Assembly: GCF_019655335.1 (NCBI RefSeq)
Contig: NZ_BPFD01000050.1
Span: 1 to 34,438 of the forward strand
From: Shewanella hafniensis
GTDB lineage: Bacteria; Pseudomonadota; Gammaproteobacteria; Enterobacterales; Shewanellaceae
Length of the DNA stretch: 34,438 nucleotides
Direction: 5' to 3'
The notes under the pieces were generated by a model. It saw only the letters and a list, made by a program, of their open reading frames with translations, was not told where the DNA came from and searched no databases. Shown here piece after piece: positions 8,700 to 17,435 of the stretch; position 1 is the stretch's first letter; the number at the start of each line of letters is the position of its first letter. Both the position numbers and the translations under genes were made by a program.

Positions 8700-9122
8700 T
8701 TAATCGTACAGATAAGAGGTAAAGAGTAAGTTTACAATCAATGCTTTACCTGCTTCTTGAGTGATCAAGTTATTGACCATATCGAAGCACTCACGACGGA
8801 TTTCTTCACGGCCAGTGAGTGACTTAATCTTTTCTTCCGATTGATTACCTAACACTTCCACAATCGCGGCGCGTAATAGCGGATCGTGACGCTCAATAGT
8901 GACCAGATCATCGGGGCTCTTCACCATTAACTCGACGCTGATCTTCACAAACCCTAATTTCTTACGGTTAGAAATGTAGTTAGTGACGATTTCGGGCTCA
9001 AAACCATAGTAGGCGTACTCCCCCGTAGGTGTTGCTGCGGGTGCCGCTTCTTTTTCATCGGCCGCATAAACACTGAAAACACTGGTAAACAGGATCAGAC
9101 AGACTGAGAGTAATTTTTTCAT
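8700..9122 (-). CDS. Orphan FliL-like protein with an apparent signal peptide
   Basis: A 140-residue FliL-family protein. The region YYGFEPEIVTNYI..KLGFVKISVELMVKSPDDL and the later HDPLLRAAIVEVLG..EKIKSLTGREEIRRE pattern are typical of FliL, the flagellar basal-body protein around the stator. There is no flagellar gene nearby. Unlike canonical FliL, which has an uncleaved N-terminal anchor, this one begins with a signal-peptide-like segment ending VYA-AD. The start at 9122 (AGGGAGC upstream) is preferred to an in-frame start at 9191. The 58-base gap to rlmF suggests possible cotranscription. The function is likely related to stator or membrane scaffolding but is not shown here. Confidence 0.82.
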   Translation of the reverse strand: MKKLLSVCLILFTSVFSVYAADEKEAAPAATPTGEYAYYGFEPEIVTNYISNRKKLGFVKISVELMVKSPDDLVTIERHDPLLRAAIVEVLGNQSEEKIKSLTGREEIRRECFDMVNNLITQEAGKALIVNLLFTSYLYD

Positions 9123-9293
9123 AGCGACTTGCGGCTCCCTAAAAACAATCATGGTGATGGAAAATACTTCCCAATCTATATAGCCAAACAACCTGAAAAC
9201 GCTAGATCAGTATCAGGAGGTCGCTTGGGTATATATGCTAGTGTCGCGACATGTTAAACTGCCGACGTTTGCCTATATTGTAACGAGTATTTA

Positions 9294-9869
9294 ATGAATG
9301 TGACTAGCTTAAGCTTCCCCTATGGTGAATCTATTCAGTGGTTTTCAGCCGAACTAGCCGACAAACTCCCAAAATCGCCCTTGAAAGAATGGTTGCTAGC
9401 TACAGGCAGCCTAACTCAAAAACTCAAAACTTGCTGCACTCAATTTGAAGTCAAAGTCCTTGGCGAAGGGCTGCATGCGCCCTTAGATGGCGAATATCCC
9501 CAGCAAGGCTCAGTATGGATCCGCGAAGTGTTACTTTGCCTCGACTCAATCCCTTGGGTGTTTGCCAGAACCTTGATCCCCGAAAAGTTAATGGCCGAGC
9601 GCCAAGCGGATTTTTTAGGGCTGGGCACCCGCCCCTTAGGTGAATTACTGTTTAGCCAAGATCATTTTGTCCCTGGCAGAATCGAAGTCGCCAGTTTTGA
9701 GACCTGTAGTCGCCTAGCGCATTTAGCCGAAAGTTTAGATCAGAGTGTCGAACATGAACTCTGGGGACGCCGCCGCTATTTTCACCACGGTGAACACGAA
9801 ATGATTGTCAGTGAAATCTTTCTGCCTGCGGCCGAGCAAGCTATCCGTCAGCTTGAATCCGAGCTTTAG
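9294..9869 (+). CDS. ubiC: Chorismate pyruvate-lyase UbiC
   Basis: A 191-residue enzyme that converts chorismate to 4-hydroxybenzoate and pyruvate, the first step of ubiquinone synthesis. The residues expected for the active site are present: R77 in VWIREVLL (E. coli R76), the LGTRPLGELLF segment, and E174 in VSEIFLP (E. coli E155). It is slightly longer than E. coli UbiC (165). ubiA does not follow: the next gene is convergent and a terminator lies between them. The Shine-Dalgarno sequence is weak (ACGAG), but there is no better start. Confidence 0.9.
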   Translation: MNVTSLSFPYGESIQWFSAELADKLPKSPLKEWLLATGSLTQKLKTCCTQFEVKVLGEGLHAPLDGEYPQQGSVWIREVLLCLDSIPWVFARTLIPEKLMAERQADFLGLGTRPLGELLFSQDHFVPGRIEVASFETCSRLAHLAESLDQSVEHELWGRRRYFHHGEHEMIVSEIFLPAAEQAIRQLESEL

Positions 9870-9897
9870 CCAAAGCTGCACTAATGACTGATGACAA

Positions 9898-9928
9898 TAA
9901 AAATGCCTCTAAATTAGAGGCATTTTTG
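9898..9928. terminator. Bidirectional intrinsic terminator
   Basis: The stem AAAAATGCCTCTAA / TTAGAGGCATTTTT, with A and T tracts, lies between convergent ubiC (plus) and the M6 protease gene (minus). Confidence 0.88.
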
Positions 9929-9949
9929 ATCTGCTATTACGCGATTCAC

Positions 9950-12544
9950 TTAGCGAATATTTAACTGACGACGCCAAGTCAATAAGCCAAGGAAAGCAAG
10001 GCTCAACCAACCTAGACTACCACCGCCAGAACTCTCATTCGCCGGCGGAGTCACCGGAGGTGTGACTGGCGGCGTAACTGGTGCAGTAACGGTCACTGTC
10101 AGACTACTAATATCTTTATTACTCGCATCTGTTACTGTAAGCGTCACAGTATAAGAGCCTGCGCTTGCGTAGGTATGGGTTGGCGAAGCCGCTGCACTTG
10201 TGGTGCCATCACCAAAATCCCAAGCGTAGGTTAATGCTCCCGCACCACCATTGACATTACTGGTGAAATTTACAACTAATTGATTGACTGTATTAGTAAA
10301 ACTGACTTTTAACGGCGCTACAGCATCAGAATTTGCATTTGCTAACCGAATAACCGCTGTACTGTTATTACTGGCTTGCGATAGTACCTGCATCGTCAAA
10401 CCTAACTGCTGCAATACCATACCTGACTGGGGTTGTAGCGGCGCACTGTAATCTAGACTGTCATCAAACAGACTGACAGCATCGCGATTATTGTCACCTG
10501 CATAGAAGGTTTGTTTTACTGTGCTAAAGGCTGCATCGCGGATTTGTACCTCGGTAGAGCGAGTGCCAATCAGGTTTTGGTCAGCATCAATCACGCCAAT
10601 CAAGCCATGGCCCGCATGATCCGAAACATTATTGTCACTGTAACCAAAATCTTCTAACCAGACTAATACACCAGGATCAAAACTTGCCACGTTTAAGCCA
10701 GCATCGACACCGTTATGGCTACGCAGTTGGATAAGATAGCGAGATGCTGGCCCAGGACGTGAGTCCTTAATCCGGCTATAACCATAGAACGTCACTTTAT
10801 CCGCAACTTCGGCGTTATCACTATAGAACTCAGTGGTATTTTGTTTAACGCTGATGTTATCGAGAGTGATCCCTGACCCTCCGGTATAGTCATCGGTGAC
10901 ATAATTGATCTCGACCGCAATCGTTTTCCCTGAATAGGCAGATAAATCATACTCTAACGTTACCCAAGCATCATTGCCTTCCGCCTGAGCAATCGCAGAC
11001 GACTCGCCAGTAATAATATGACGAGCGCTATTTACCCCATTGTTAAACTTAGTGTGATTACCCGCAATAGCCTCACCATCCACTTTCACTTGCATGTAGT
11101 CATAGTCACGTTCAATACTCCAACTGGCTTTCATACTCAGGATCAGTTTATCTGTCGTGACTGCGGGCAAAGTAACATTGAAATTCATGCTGTTATTCAG
11201 CATATCCCCTTGACCAGAATAATACTGATAACTGCCCTGATAAGGTGTTTTAAAGGGGATTGGCGTGGGAGGAAGTGGAATGGAGATCTGGTTAACCGCC
11301 TGATGATTAACCGCCTCATTCAAGGTCACATCCATGCCAGATTTTGGAATACTATCTAAACTGATTTCACGTTCATTCAACCACTTACCTTTATATCTTT
11401 CCTGTAGGTAAGAGCGCGCATAGGGACTAAAGCCACTCGGCTGGGCACCAGCGATAGCGCCAGCCCAACTTCCACCAGACATCAAAGACCATAACCCTAC
11501 AGGCGAGCCGTCTTTATTATCATTTTCAGTGGTATCGTATTCATCTGGCAGACCTAAATCATGGCCAAACTCATGGGTACACACGCCCGTGGCCGCATCG
11601 ATAGGCTGAATGGTATAACCGAATACTTTTTTATCCGTCCCAGGAAGCGCATAGCCATTGGTTGCTTGGTCAACAAAAAATCGATGCGACCAAATTGCAC
11701 TCGCGCCTAAAGCTCCACCACCGGCTTCTTCACCTATGCTAGAGTGGAAAATCATCACATGGTCGATAATGCCATCGGGCTCGTTGTAATTACCGTTGTT
11801 GTTAAAGTCATTTTGGTCTTCAACATCATAGCTAGCCAACTCTGCAGGAGACATATTCGCGACGGCTTGAGATACGGCTTCTTTTACCAATTGTTCGACC
11901 TGTGAATCACTACGAGTATCTGGATCATTAGCACCATAGTATTCGGCATTTTGTGAGGCGGTATACCAACCCTTTACATCCCCAGTAAAGGAGAAGGTTT
12001 GCCCTGAAACCGCTTGATAATATTGATAAGCCGAATCTAATGTCTGCCCCTGTGGACCATTAAAGCCTGTCGTCGAAAAGAGTAATGCCTTGTAGTGGGA
12101 CGCAGGATAACTTGGGTAATACATGGCCGTATCGCCCGCACTTAAGCCATTGTTATCATGTTTTAAATCAGGAAAATCCACTAATATAGAGAGTACTTTA
12201 ACGGTTTTTTTTACATCCGCATCAACCAGTAAACGCTGTGCGGGTGAGCGCATCATTTGCGATGACTTAGCTCTTTGCAGACGCGCATGTTCGGCTTCAA
12301 CTTCGATGCGCGGCGCCTTAGGTTGAGCCAAAGTGGCACGATGAATATACGCTTCTATCGCTTCCTGCTTGACGCTATCACTGGCATCGGCGGCCACTTC
12401 GCCACGCTTAATCAACCAATATAAAATTCGATCTTTATTAATCACACCCGCATCTGCAGGCGTATGATTCGGAGCCGCAATACTCGCGCCGCTAATCAAT
12501 GCCAACATCAGTCCAAACGCTGTCACGCCTTTTGCACTTCGCAT
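9950..12544 (-). CDS. Secreted M6 (immune inhibitor A-like) metalloprotease with PKD domain and GlyGly-CTERM
   Basis: An 864-residue exported zinc protease. A signal peptide (about 1-24, ending SIAA) is followed by a propeptide and an M6 catalytic domain with the metzincin-like motif HEFGHDLGLPD: H324, E325, H328 and third ligand D334. An InhA-type accessory region follows, then a PKD domain (about 745-825, YAWDFGDGTT). A repetitive Pro-Thr linker (VTPP repeats) leads to a GlyGly-CTERM tail: GGGS, one hydrophobic helix and the basic end WRRQ. That tail is the sorting signal processed by rhombosortase before type II secretion. The start at 12544 has TAAGGA eight bases upstream; in-frame upstream codons to 12616 would bury the signal peptide. 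Confidence 0.92.
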   Translation of the reverse strand: MRSAKGVTAFGLMLALISGASIAAPNHTPADAGVINKDRILYWLIKRGEVAADASDSVKQEAIEAYIHRATLAQPKAPRIEVEAEHARLQRAKSSQMMRSPAQRLLVDADVKKTVKVLSILVDFPDLKHDNNGLSAGDTAMYYPSYPASHYKALLFSTTGFNGPQGQTLDSAYQYYQAVSGQTFSFTGDVKGWYTASQNAEYYGANDPDTRSDSQVEQLVKEAVSQAVANMSPAELASYDVEDQNDFNNNGNYNEPDGIIDHVMIFHSSIGEEAGGGALGASAIWSHRFFVDQATNGYALPGTDKKVFGYTIQPIDAATGVCTHEFGHDLGLPDEYDTTENDNKDGSPVGLWSLMSGGSWAGAIAGAQPSGFSPYARSYLQERYKGKWLNEREISLDSIPKSGMDVTLNEAVNHQAVNQISIPLPPTPIPFKTPYQGSYQYYSGQGDMLNNSMNFNVTLPAVTTDKLILSMKASWSIERDYDYMQVKVDGEAIAGNHTKFNNGVNSARHIITGESSAIAQAEGNDAWVTLEYDLSAYSGKTIAVEINYVTDDYTGGSGITLDNISVKQNTTEFYSDNAEVADKVTFYGYSRIKDSRPGPASRYLIQLRSHNGVDAGLNVASFDPGVLVWLEDFGYSDNNVSDHAGHGLIGVIDADQNLIGTRSTEVQIRDAAFSTVKQTFYAGDNNRDAVSLFDDSLDYSAPLQPQSGMVLQQLGLTMQVLSQASNNSTAVIRLANANSDAVAPLKVSFTNTVNQLVVNFTSNVNGGAGALTYAWDFGDGTTSAAASPTHTYASAGSYTVTLTVTDASNKDISSLTVTVTAPVTPPVTPPVTPPANESSGGGSLGWLSLAFLGLLTWRRQLNIR

Positions 12545-12858
12545 TTTTAACATCCTTACTGTAACAACCAACGCCATTCTATTTATTAAGACTAGTGTCT
12601 CTTTGTATTTAGACAAATTTGCCTTTATGAGTCATCTACTCAGGGTTGCCCCATCTCAAGATACAGACGGAGTTTTCGACATTAGCAGCACTACACACCA
12701 GTAACAACTTGATACATTGCTTCACCAGAAAGATTTACACTTTTGTCAGCGTTGATTCAGCAAATCTCTGTTCTGAGGGCATTCCTACCAGATTTCTTCC
12801 ATAAAAAAACCGCATTAACAGTGTTAATGCGGTTTCGTTTTAAGCAAGCGAGATAAAT
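12545..12858. other. Intergenic region upstream of the M6 protease
   Basis: 314 bases without a gene. It holds the presumed M6 protease promoter (minus strand) and, at 12803-12836, the terminator of the MarC-family gene, which is transcribed in the same direction. No operator-like repeat was noticed in the rest. Confidence 0.6.
12803..12836 (-). terminator. Intrinsic terminator of the MarC-family gene
   Basis: The stem ACCGCATTAACA / TGTTAATGCGGT read on the minus strand is followed by a run of seven T residues. It lies just downstream of the stop of the MarC-family gene. Confidence 0.88.
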
Positions 12859-13452
12859 TTAGCCAGCGGTTTTTAGATAATTTGAAATACCGTCGAGGAA
12901 CATTTGTACTGAGATCATGACCAATACCATGCCCATCAAACGCTCAACCGCAGTGAGGCCTTTTTCACCCAGCACACGGGTAAAGAGTTTATAAAACATT
13001 AAGATCACTGCACTTGCCCCCCAAGCAGACACTAATGCTATGGTCCAATCACCCATGCGTGAGCTATCAGTGTGTGCCAGTAGAATCAAAGCGGCAAGAA
13101 TCGATGGACCTGCCATCAAGGGAATGGCCATAGGCACGATAAATGGCTCTTCTCCAGCGGCTAATCCAACGACACCACCGGGTTGAGGGAAAATCATTTT
13201 AATCGCGATAAGAAACAGGATAATACCGCCTGCAATACTCACAGACTCAGAGCGAAGATTTAAGAAACTTAAGATAGCCTCACCCGCATAAAGGAAAGAC
13301 AGCATGATCACTAAGGCGAAGAGTAACTCGCGGATCAATACCTTACGGCGTTTCTTAGGATCGATATGCCGTAGAATCGACGCAAAAATCGGCAAATTCC
13401 CCAGGGGGTCCATTATCAAAAACAACATTACCGCAGCAGAAAATATATCCAT
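12859..13452 (-). CDS. MarC/YhgN family membrane protein
   Basis: A 197-residue inner-membrane protein with about six transmembrane helices. The MarC-family signatures are visible: FLIMDPLGNLPIF near the start, the SIAGGIILFLIAIKMIF helix, and the PMAIPLMAGPSILAALILL segment. MarC was once linked to multiple antibiotic resistance, but that role was not upheld and the transported substrate is unknown. The ATG at 13452 has no strong Shine-Dalgarno sequence but matches the usual family N-terminus MD.F. It has its own terminator and is probably monocistronic. Confidence 0.9.
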   Translation of the reverse strand: MDIFSAAVMLFLIMDPLGNLPIFASILRHIDPKKRRKVLIRELLFALVIMLSFLYAGEAILSFLNLRSESVSIAGGIILFLIAIKMIFPQPGGVVGLAAGEEPFIVPMAIPLMAGPSILAALILLAHTDSSRMGDWTIALVSAWGASAVILMFYKLFTRVLGEKGLTAVERLMGMVLVMISVQMFLDGISNYLKTAG

Positions 13453-13629
13453 TTAACGTATCAACACCCAAGCCAACATAAGCCCATATTGTATAACCTT
13501 TTCTCGATGTTGATGTGAAAATTTCTCCGCTAAATGGCTAAAGTGAATAAAATTCGCCCCCGAAAACCCCAGTGCAAAATGTCAGTTTGGTAAATTGCCA
13601 GCAAGTCACTGCTCACTTTGACTTACAGC

Positions 13630-13638
13630 TGGTATACT
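13630..13638 (+). promoter_or_regulatory. Extended -10 promoter element
   Basis: TGGTATACT fits the extended -10 pattern TGnTATAAT with one mismatch; no good -35 is seen. It would start transcription near 13645, which supports translation of the next gene from ATG 13672 rather than from codons at 13618 or 13639. Confidence 0.4.
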
Positions 13639-13671
13639 ATGGCGTTTTTTCAGCAAATTTCCGTGGAATCC

Positions 13672-15336
13672 ATGCTCTATCTTCTTGCTAGTTGTATCGC
13701 ACTCTTAATTGGGCCACTGTTTTATCGCTACTTTTCATCGGGCAGCGGATTACAGAAGGGGCTCGATGGCTTTATATTCGTCTCATTAGGCGGATTAGTG
13801 TTGATCCACATCTTGCCAGAGCTGCTGCAGCATGGCGGTTTGTTAGCCGTTGTTTTTGTATTCCTAGGTATCTGGGGACCGACCGCCAGCGAACGCCTAT
13901 TCCACCGTTACTCAGAAATCACCCATAATCTCACCTTGTCCCTAGGGATCGGTGGCTTGCTACTGCACACCATCACAGACGGTGGCGCTATGGTATTGGC
14001 GCAGCAAGATGGCAATTCGATTTTACTCGCACTCGGGGTCATTATGCATCGCCTCCCCGTCGGCCTCGCCATTTGGTGGTTACTCAAACCTCAAGTCGGC
14101 ACCCGTTGGGCTAGCTTAGTGCTGGTCGCTATGATGCTGCTTACGGGTGTAGGTTACTTTGCAGGCGAGCAATTAATCACTCAGCTCAGTTTAGAAAATA
14201 CCGTTTATTTACAAGCGTTTGTTACCGGTTCGATTTTGCATGTGGTGCTACATCAACCCCACGGTCAACACGATACCGACAAGCAAGGCAAATACGAATA
14301 CCAAGCTGGTATCGGCAGTTTGCTCGGTATAGGCTTGCTCGTGATGCTGCTATTAATGGATTCTGGCGGCCACGAACATGCCCACCATGATCACAGCACA
14401 GAACAATTAATGACTTGGTTACTGACACTCGCGCCCATATTACTGCTGAGCTATGGTGCGGCTGCGCTGCGCTTCAAATTCGGTTTAACACCGCAGGATA
14501 GCAGCTTAGCCCGCCGCTGGTTTCAACGCTTAGCGGGGCCAGAAGCCATAGTGATCACCGCCCTGTTGCTCGGTCCTTGGATAGCGTTATTCCAGTTACT
14601 TGTGGTCTTTATTCTTAGCGCTTATTTAAGCCACGCTAACGTCACTATTACCGATCCACACACTAAATTACCTAGCAATGCCCTGCGTTTCGGCTTTGCA
14701 CATTTAGTCGATCGCAGCGCACCGTGGATTTTACTCAGCCTAGTCCTAGTGAATTTAATCGGCCATCCTTCGGTGCCATTAAGCAATCCGCTGCTGCAGG
14801 TTATAGTGCTGTTGCTCGTATTTTTACCTATGCGTTTCTGCAACTTAGGCGCAGCGGTGCTGGCTCTTGCACTGGCCTATAGTGGCTGGAGCCCTATCGC
14901 GATTATCATGCCGCTGATTGCCGCACCTGTGCTTAACATAGCGCAGCTTAAGTTAATGACATGGCCACAAAGGGCAATATTACTGAGTATTATTGCGCTG
15001 AGTTTAGTCGCTGCACTGCGTCTACCACTGTGGTTCTCGCTGTTCACTTTACCGGAAGTGGTGAACTTAATCGCGCTGCTGATCCTGTCGGGATTATTTG
15101 CCGCCAGCTTACTACGCTTAGGCCCACGTAAATTTTTACGCCGCTTAATGCTGAGTAAGCCGGTAGCGAACTCGCATAGTCATTCACACGCGCATGGACA
15201 TTCCCACGAACATGCTCATAGTCATAGCGCTTCGCACGCATCTGTTCAAAGCACGACTGAAATACCTAGTGCCCATGATCATTCCGATGAACATACACAC
15301 GAAAAAGCAAAAGCGGATAAGCACTCGCACCACTAA
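13672..15336 (+). CDS. ZIP-like / permease membrane protein with His-rich tail
   Basis: A polytopic membrane protein of 554 residues with about fourteen hydrophobic segments. The N-terminal half resembles ZIP metal transporters: LHTITDGGAM and IMHRLPVGLAIW sit where ZIP helices 4 and 5 carry HNxxD and HExPH, although the second motif is degenerate. A histidine-rich loop (GGHEHAHHDH) separates it from a second membrane half resembling DUF318/YraQ-type permeases. The cytosolic or periplasmic tail contains 17 histidines. A metal ion (Zn, Ni or Co) is the likely ligand; direction of transport is unknown. In-frame codons at 13618 (TTG) and 13639 (ATG) are alternative starts; 13672 has GTGGAA upstream and begins at the first helix. 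Confidence 0.7.
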   Translation: MLYLLASCIALLIGPLFYRYFSSGSGLQKGLDGFIFVSLGGLVLIHILPELLQHGGLLAVVFVFLGIWGPTASERLFHRYSEITHNLTLSLGIGGLLLHTITDGGAMVLAQQDGNSILLALGVIMHRLPVGLAIWWLLKPQVGTRWASLVLVAMMLLTGVGYFAGEQLITQLSLENTVYLQAFVTGSILHVVLHQPHGQHDTDKQGKYEYQAGIGSLLGIGLLVMLLLMDSGGHEHAHHDHSTEQLMTWLLTLAPILLLSYGAAALRFKFGLTPQDSSLARRWFQRLAGPEAIVITALLLGPWIALFQLLVVFILSAYLSHANVTITDPHTKLPSNALRFGFAHLVDRSAPWILLSLVLVNLIGHPSVPLSNPLLQVIVLLLVFLPMRFCNLGAAVLALALAYSGWSPIAIIMPLIAAPVLNIAQLKLMTWPQRAILLSIIALSLVAALRLPLWFSLFTLPEVVNLIALLILSGLFAASLLRLGPRKFLRRLMLSKPVANSHSHSHAHGHSHEHAHSHSASHASVQSTTEIPSAHDHSDEHTHEKAKADKHSHH

Positions 15337-15357
15337 CACTGTTCATTTGTGAGCAGA

Positions 15358-15395
15358 CAGGCTAAGTTAATCTACCTTTGGATTAATTTAGCCTG
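15358..15395 (+). other. 15-bp stem-loop abutting the TANGO2 start codon
   Basis: CAGGCTAAGTTAATC pairs with GATTAATTTAGCCTG (one G-U pair, 8-base loop TACCTTTG). The structure ends two bases before the ATG at 15398. No T-run follows, so it is not a normal terminator, and it occupies the place of the ribosome-binding site. Confidence 0.75.
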
Positions 15396-15397
15396 CT

Positions 15398-16195
15398 ATG
15401 TGCATACTCTTTGTCGCCATTAATGCCCATCCTAAGTATCCCTTAATCATCTGTGCCAACCGTGATGAGTTTCACCATAGACCGACCGCGCCAGCACACT
15501 TTTGGCCACCGGAAGAAAACATACTCGCAGGAAAAGATCTGCAGGCGGGCGGCACTTGGTTTGGGGTGAATAAGCAGGGACAAGTCGCCGCTGTGACGAA
15601 TTTACGCGTACCGCAAAAGCCCCCAGAAGCCATGCGTAGTCGTGGTGAACTCATCACTATGACACTCAACTCTGGGTCGCTCGTGTGCCCAAATTGGCTC
15701 GTTGAGCACAGTGACAATTATCAACCATTCAATCTCATCTTCGGCCAAGGTACTGACTTATATTGTTTTAACTGCATCAATAAAGACACAGTTAAACTCG
15801 CCGATGGGTTTCATGCCATTAGCAATGGTGCACTCGATGATATTTGGCCGAAAATGGCGAAGGGACAACAAGCGCTAGAAGCCGTGATAAGTCAGTCAGA
15901 CAACCTAGAAGTGCAAGCGCTGTTACAGCTGATGAAAGACGACTCTCAACCACAAGATAATGAATTGCCGAACACGGGAGTGGGGATAGAGTGGGAACGG
16001 CGCTTAGCCGCAATTTATATTCGTCACCCCGACTATGGTACGCGCTCCACCAGCATTCTACTTGAGGATACTGAGGGCGGCATGCATTTCACCGAAGTGA
16101 GATACGACGGTAAAGGTAGACAGCTCGGACAGCAGGATTTCCATTTAACCCTGCCCGCCGAGCCACCCGCTAAGCCAGACTGTTTACTATCGTAA
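15398..16195 (+). CDS. TANGO2/NRDE family protein
   Basis: A 265-residue cytoplasmic protein of the NRDE (TANGO2, Ser/Thr-rich T10) family. The N-terminus MCILFVAIN puts a cysteine at position 2, which would be the terminal nucleophile after Met removal, as in Ntn-hydrolases. The defining NRDE motif lies at 21-24, followed by the AGGTWFGVNKQGQVAAVTNLR region and the C-terminal YGTRSTSILL motif. TANGO2 proteins are linked to haem or lipid handling in other organisms; the bacterial substrate is not established. The start is fixed by Cys2, yet there is no clear Shine-Dalgarno sequence because a hairpin occupies that place. The gene follows the ZIP-like gene by 61 bases. Confidence 0.88.
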   Translation: MCILFVAINAHPKYPLIICANRDEFHHRPTAPAHFWPPEENILAGKDLQAGGTWFGVNKQGQVAAVTNLRVPQKPPEAMRSRGELITMTLNSGSLVCPNWLVEHSDNYQPFNLIFGQGTDLYCFNCINKDTVKLADGFHAISNGALDDIWPKMAKGQQALEAVISQSDNLEVQALLQLMKDDSQPQDNELPNTGVGIEWERRLAAIYIRHPDYGTRSTSILLEDTEGGMHFTEVRYDGKGRQLGQQDFHLTLPAEPPAKPDCLLS

Positions 16196-16262
16196 AGCTC
16201 ACCTTCTGTGCTGAGTTAAACGCGCACTATAGTCAGCGCTGTTGTTCAATTAAAGCTGCGAC

Positions 16263-16715
16263 TTAGTCCGAACTGTGATCCATAGTGATCACCCAGCGGT
16301 CGTCAATTTTCTCAATCAACAGGGTAAACACGCCCGTTGGAGCATCTTTTATCCGCCGTAAATCCCAGCGCCCAACCACCATAGCGGCGTAATTGCTGAG
16401 CATTTTGATTTCTTTTATCGTGAACTTCAGCTCACCAAGCGCTTCTTTATTGGGGTAATTTTTCTTATAAGCGGCAAGGGTTTCCTCCCAGCCGTAACGA
16501 AACTTACCGTTAGAAACAAAACGCAATTGCTCACTCTTCCAGTAACCTTGCATATAAGCATCGAGATCGCCGCGATTCCAGGCGTCTTCTTGGCCTTTGA
16601 GCATCTGCGTAATTTCATCCGTCGGCACCGCACTTACATGGCAAGTTACTAAGAATAAAAGTGTCGCAAAAATACGCTGCCAGCTAGCCTTGTTTAATAG
16701 TCCATTTTTCAACAT
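16263..16715 (-). CDS. Secreted NTF2-like (DUF4440/SnoaL-type) protein
   Basis: A 150-residue protein with an N-terminal signal peptide (about 1-32, ending VSA) and an NTF2-like fold. The pattern MLKGQEDAWNRGDLDAYMQGYW, then F..GWEETLAAYKKNYP and the terminal WVITMDHSSD, is typical of DUF4440-type proteins, which bind small ligands or act as isomerase-like domains. No catalytic residue can be assigned. The start at 16715 has GGGGGAAC nine bases upstream; the in-frame ATG at 16733 would contain that site within the coding region. It is an isolated gene converging on the TANGO2 gene. Confidence 0.82.
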   Translation of the reverse strand: MLKNGLLNKASWQRIFATLLFLVTCHVSAVPTDEITQMLKGQEDAWNRGDLDAYMQGYWKSEQLRFVSNGKFRYGWEETLAAYKKNYPNKEALGELKFTIKEIKMLSNYAAMVVGRWDLRRIKDAPTGVFTLLIEKIDDRWVITMDHSSD

Positions 16716-16844
16716 AGTATTGTTCCCCCACAATCAGGTTAGACTGTACTATAGCGAATTCAGCACAGACTATCTTGCTTAAGCCAATTTAAAATCTAAA
16801 AAAGCTGATGATATTATTAATTTTTCGACTCTGGGCACCGAACT

Positions 16845-17408
16845 ATGTTTACACCACTTTGCCGTTGGCTACTTAAGCTTTCAGGCTGGCAGATAGAAGG
16901 CCAACTGCCCGACAGCGCTAAATACATCATTATAGTCGCGCCGCATACCAGTAACTGGGACTTCATCGTAGGCATCTTAGCTCGTGGTGCTCTGGGCACT
17001 CGAATTCACTTTCTCGGTAAACACCAACTCTTTATCCCGCCTTGGGGCTGGTTCTTCCGCGCCATTGGCGGTAGCCCGGTGGATAGGAGCAAAAACAATA
17101 ACTTAGTCGATGCTGCCGTACAGCTGTTTGAGTCGAAAACCGATTATAAGTTAGCGTTGGCGCCCGAAGGCACCCGTAGCCCTGTGACGCGCTGGAAGTG
17201 CGGCTTCTACCATATTGCCTGCAAGGCTCACGTGCCTATCACTCCCGTTGGCTTAGACTTTAGCCGCCGCACTGTCGTTATCCGTACGCCATTGCTGCCC
17301 AGTGGTGATATCGAGACCGACATGCACGAGATTTTGAGCTTCTATCGCACCATTAAAGGCCGTCATCCTAAGGTGATCCCTGATTTTGTGGCGAGTGCGA
17401 AACATTAA
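16845..17408 (+). CDS. PlsC-like 1-acylglycerol-3-phosphate acyltransferase family protein
   Basis: A 187-residue glycerolipid acyltransferase-family protein. The catalytic HX4D motif appears as HTSNWD (after VAP), followed by FRAIGGSPVDRS and the phosphate-binding motif APEGTRSP. At 187 residues it is shorter than PlsC (about 245) and lacks an obvious long N-terminal anchor, resembling the compact acyltransferases that act on lysophospholipids or related acceptors. The acceptor cannot be named. The ATG at 16845 has a weak ribosome site. LysE/RhtB follows after 27 bases, so the two may share a transcript. Confidence 0.85.
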   Translation: MFTPLCRWLLKLSGWQIEGQLPDSAKYIIIVAPHTSNWDFIVGILARGALGTRIHFLGKHQLFIPPWGWFFRAIGGSPVDRSKNNNLVDAAVQLFESKTDYKLALAPEGTRSPVTRWKCGFYHIACKAHVPITPVGLDFSRRTVVIRTPLLPSGDIETDMHEILSFYRTIKGRHPKVIPDFVASAKH

Positions 17409-17435
17409 TCTTTCCCCCTATTTAGAGCGGCACAC

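Noticed and set aside
13618..13638. TTGACT...TATACT as a -35/-10 pair upstream of the ZIP-like gene
   Set aside because: The spacing is only nine bases; only the extended -10 is kept.
13618..13671. Longer start of the ZIP-like gene (TTG 13618 or ATG 13639)
   Set aside because: Neither has a good ribosome site, and an extended -10 element lies within that stretch; kept only as an alternative.
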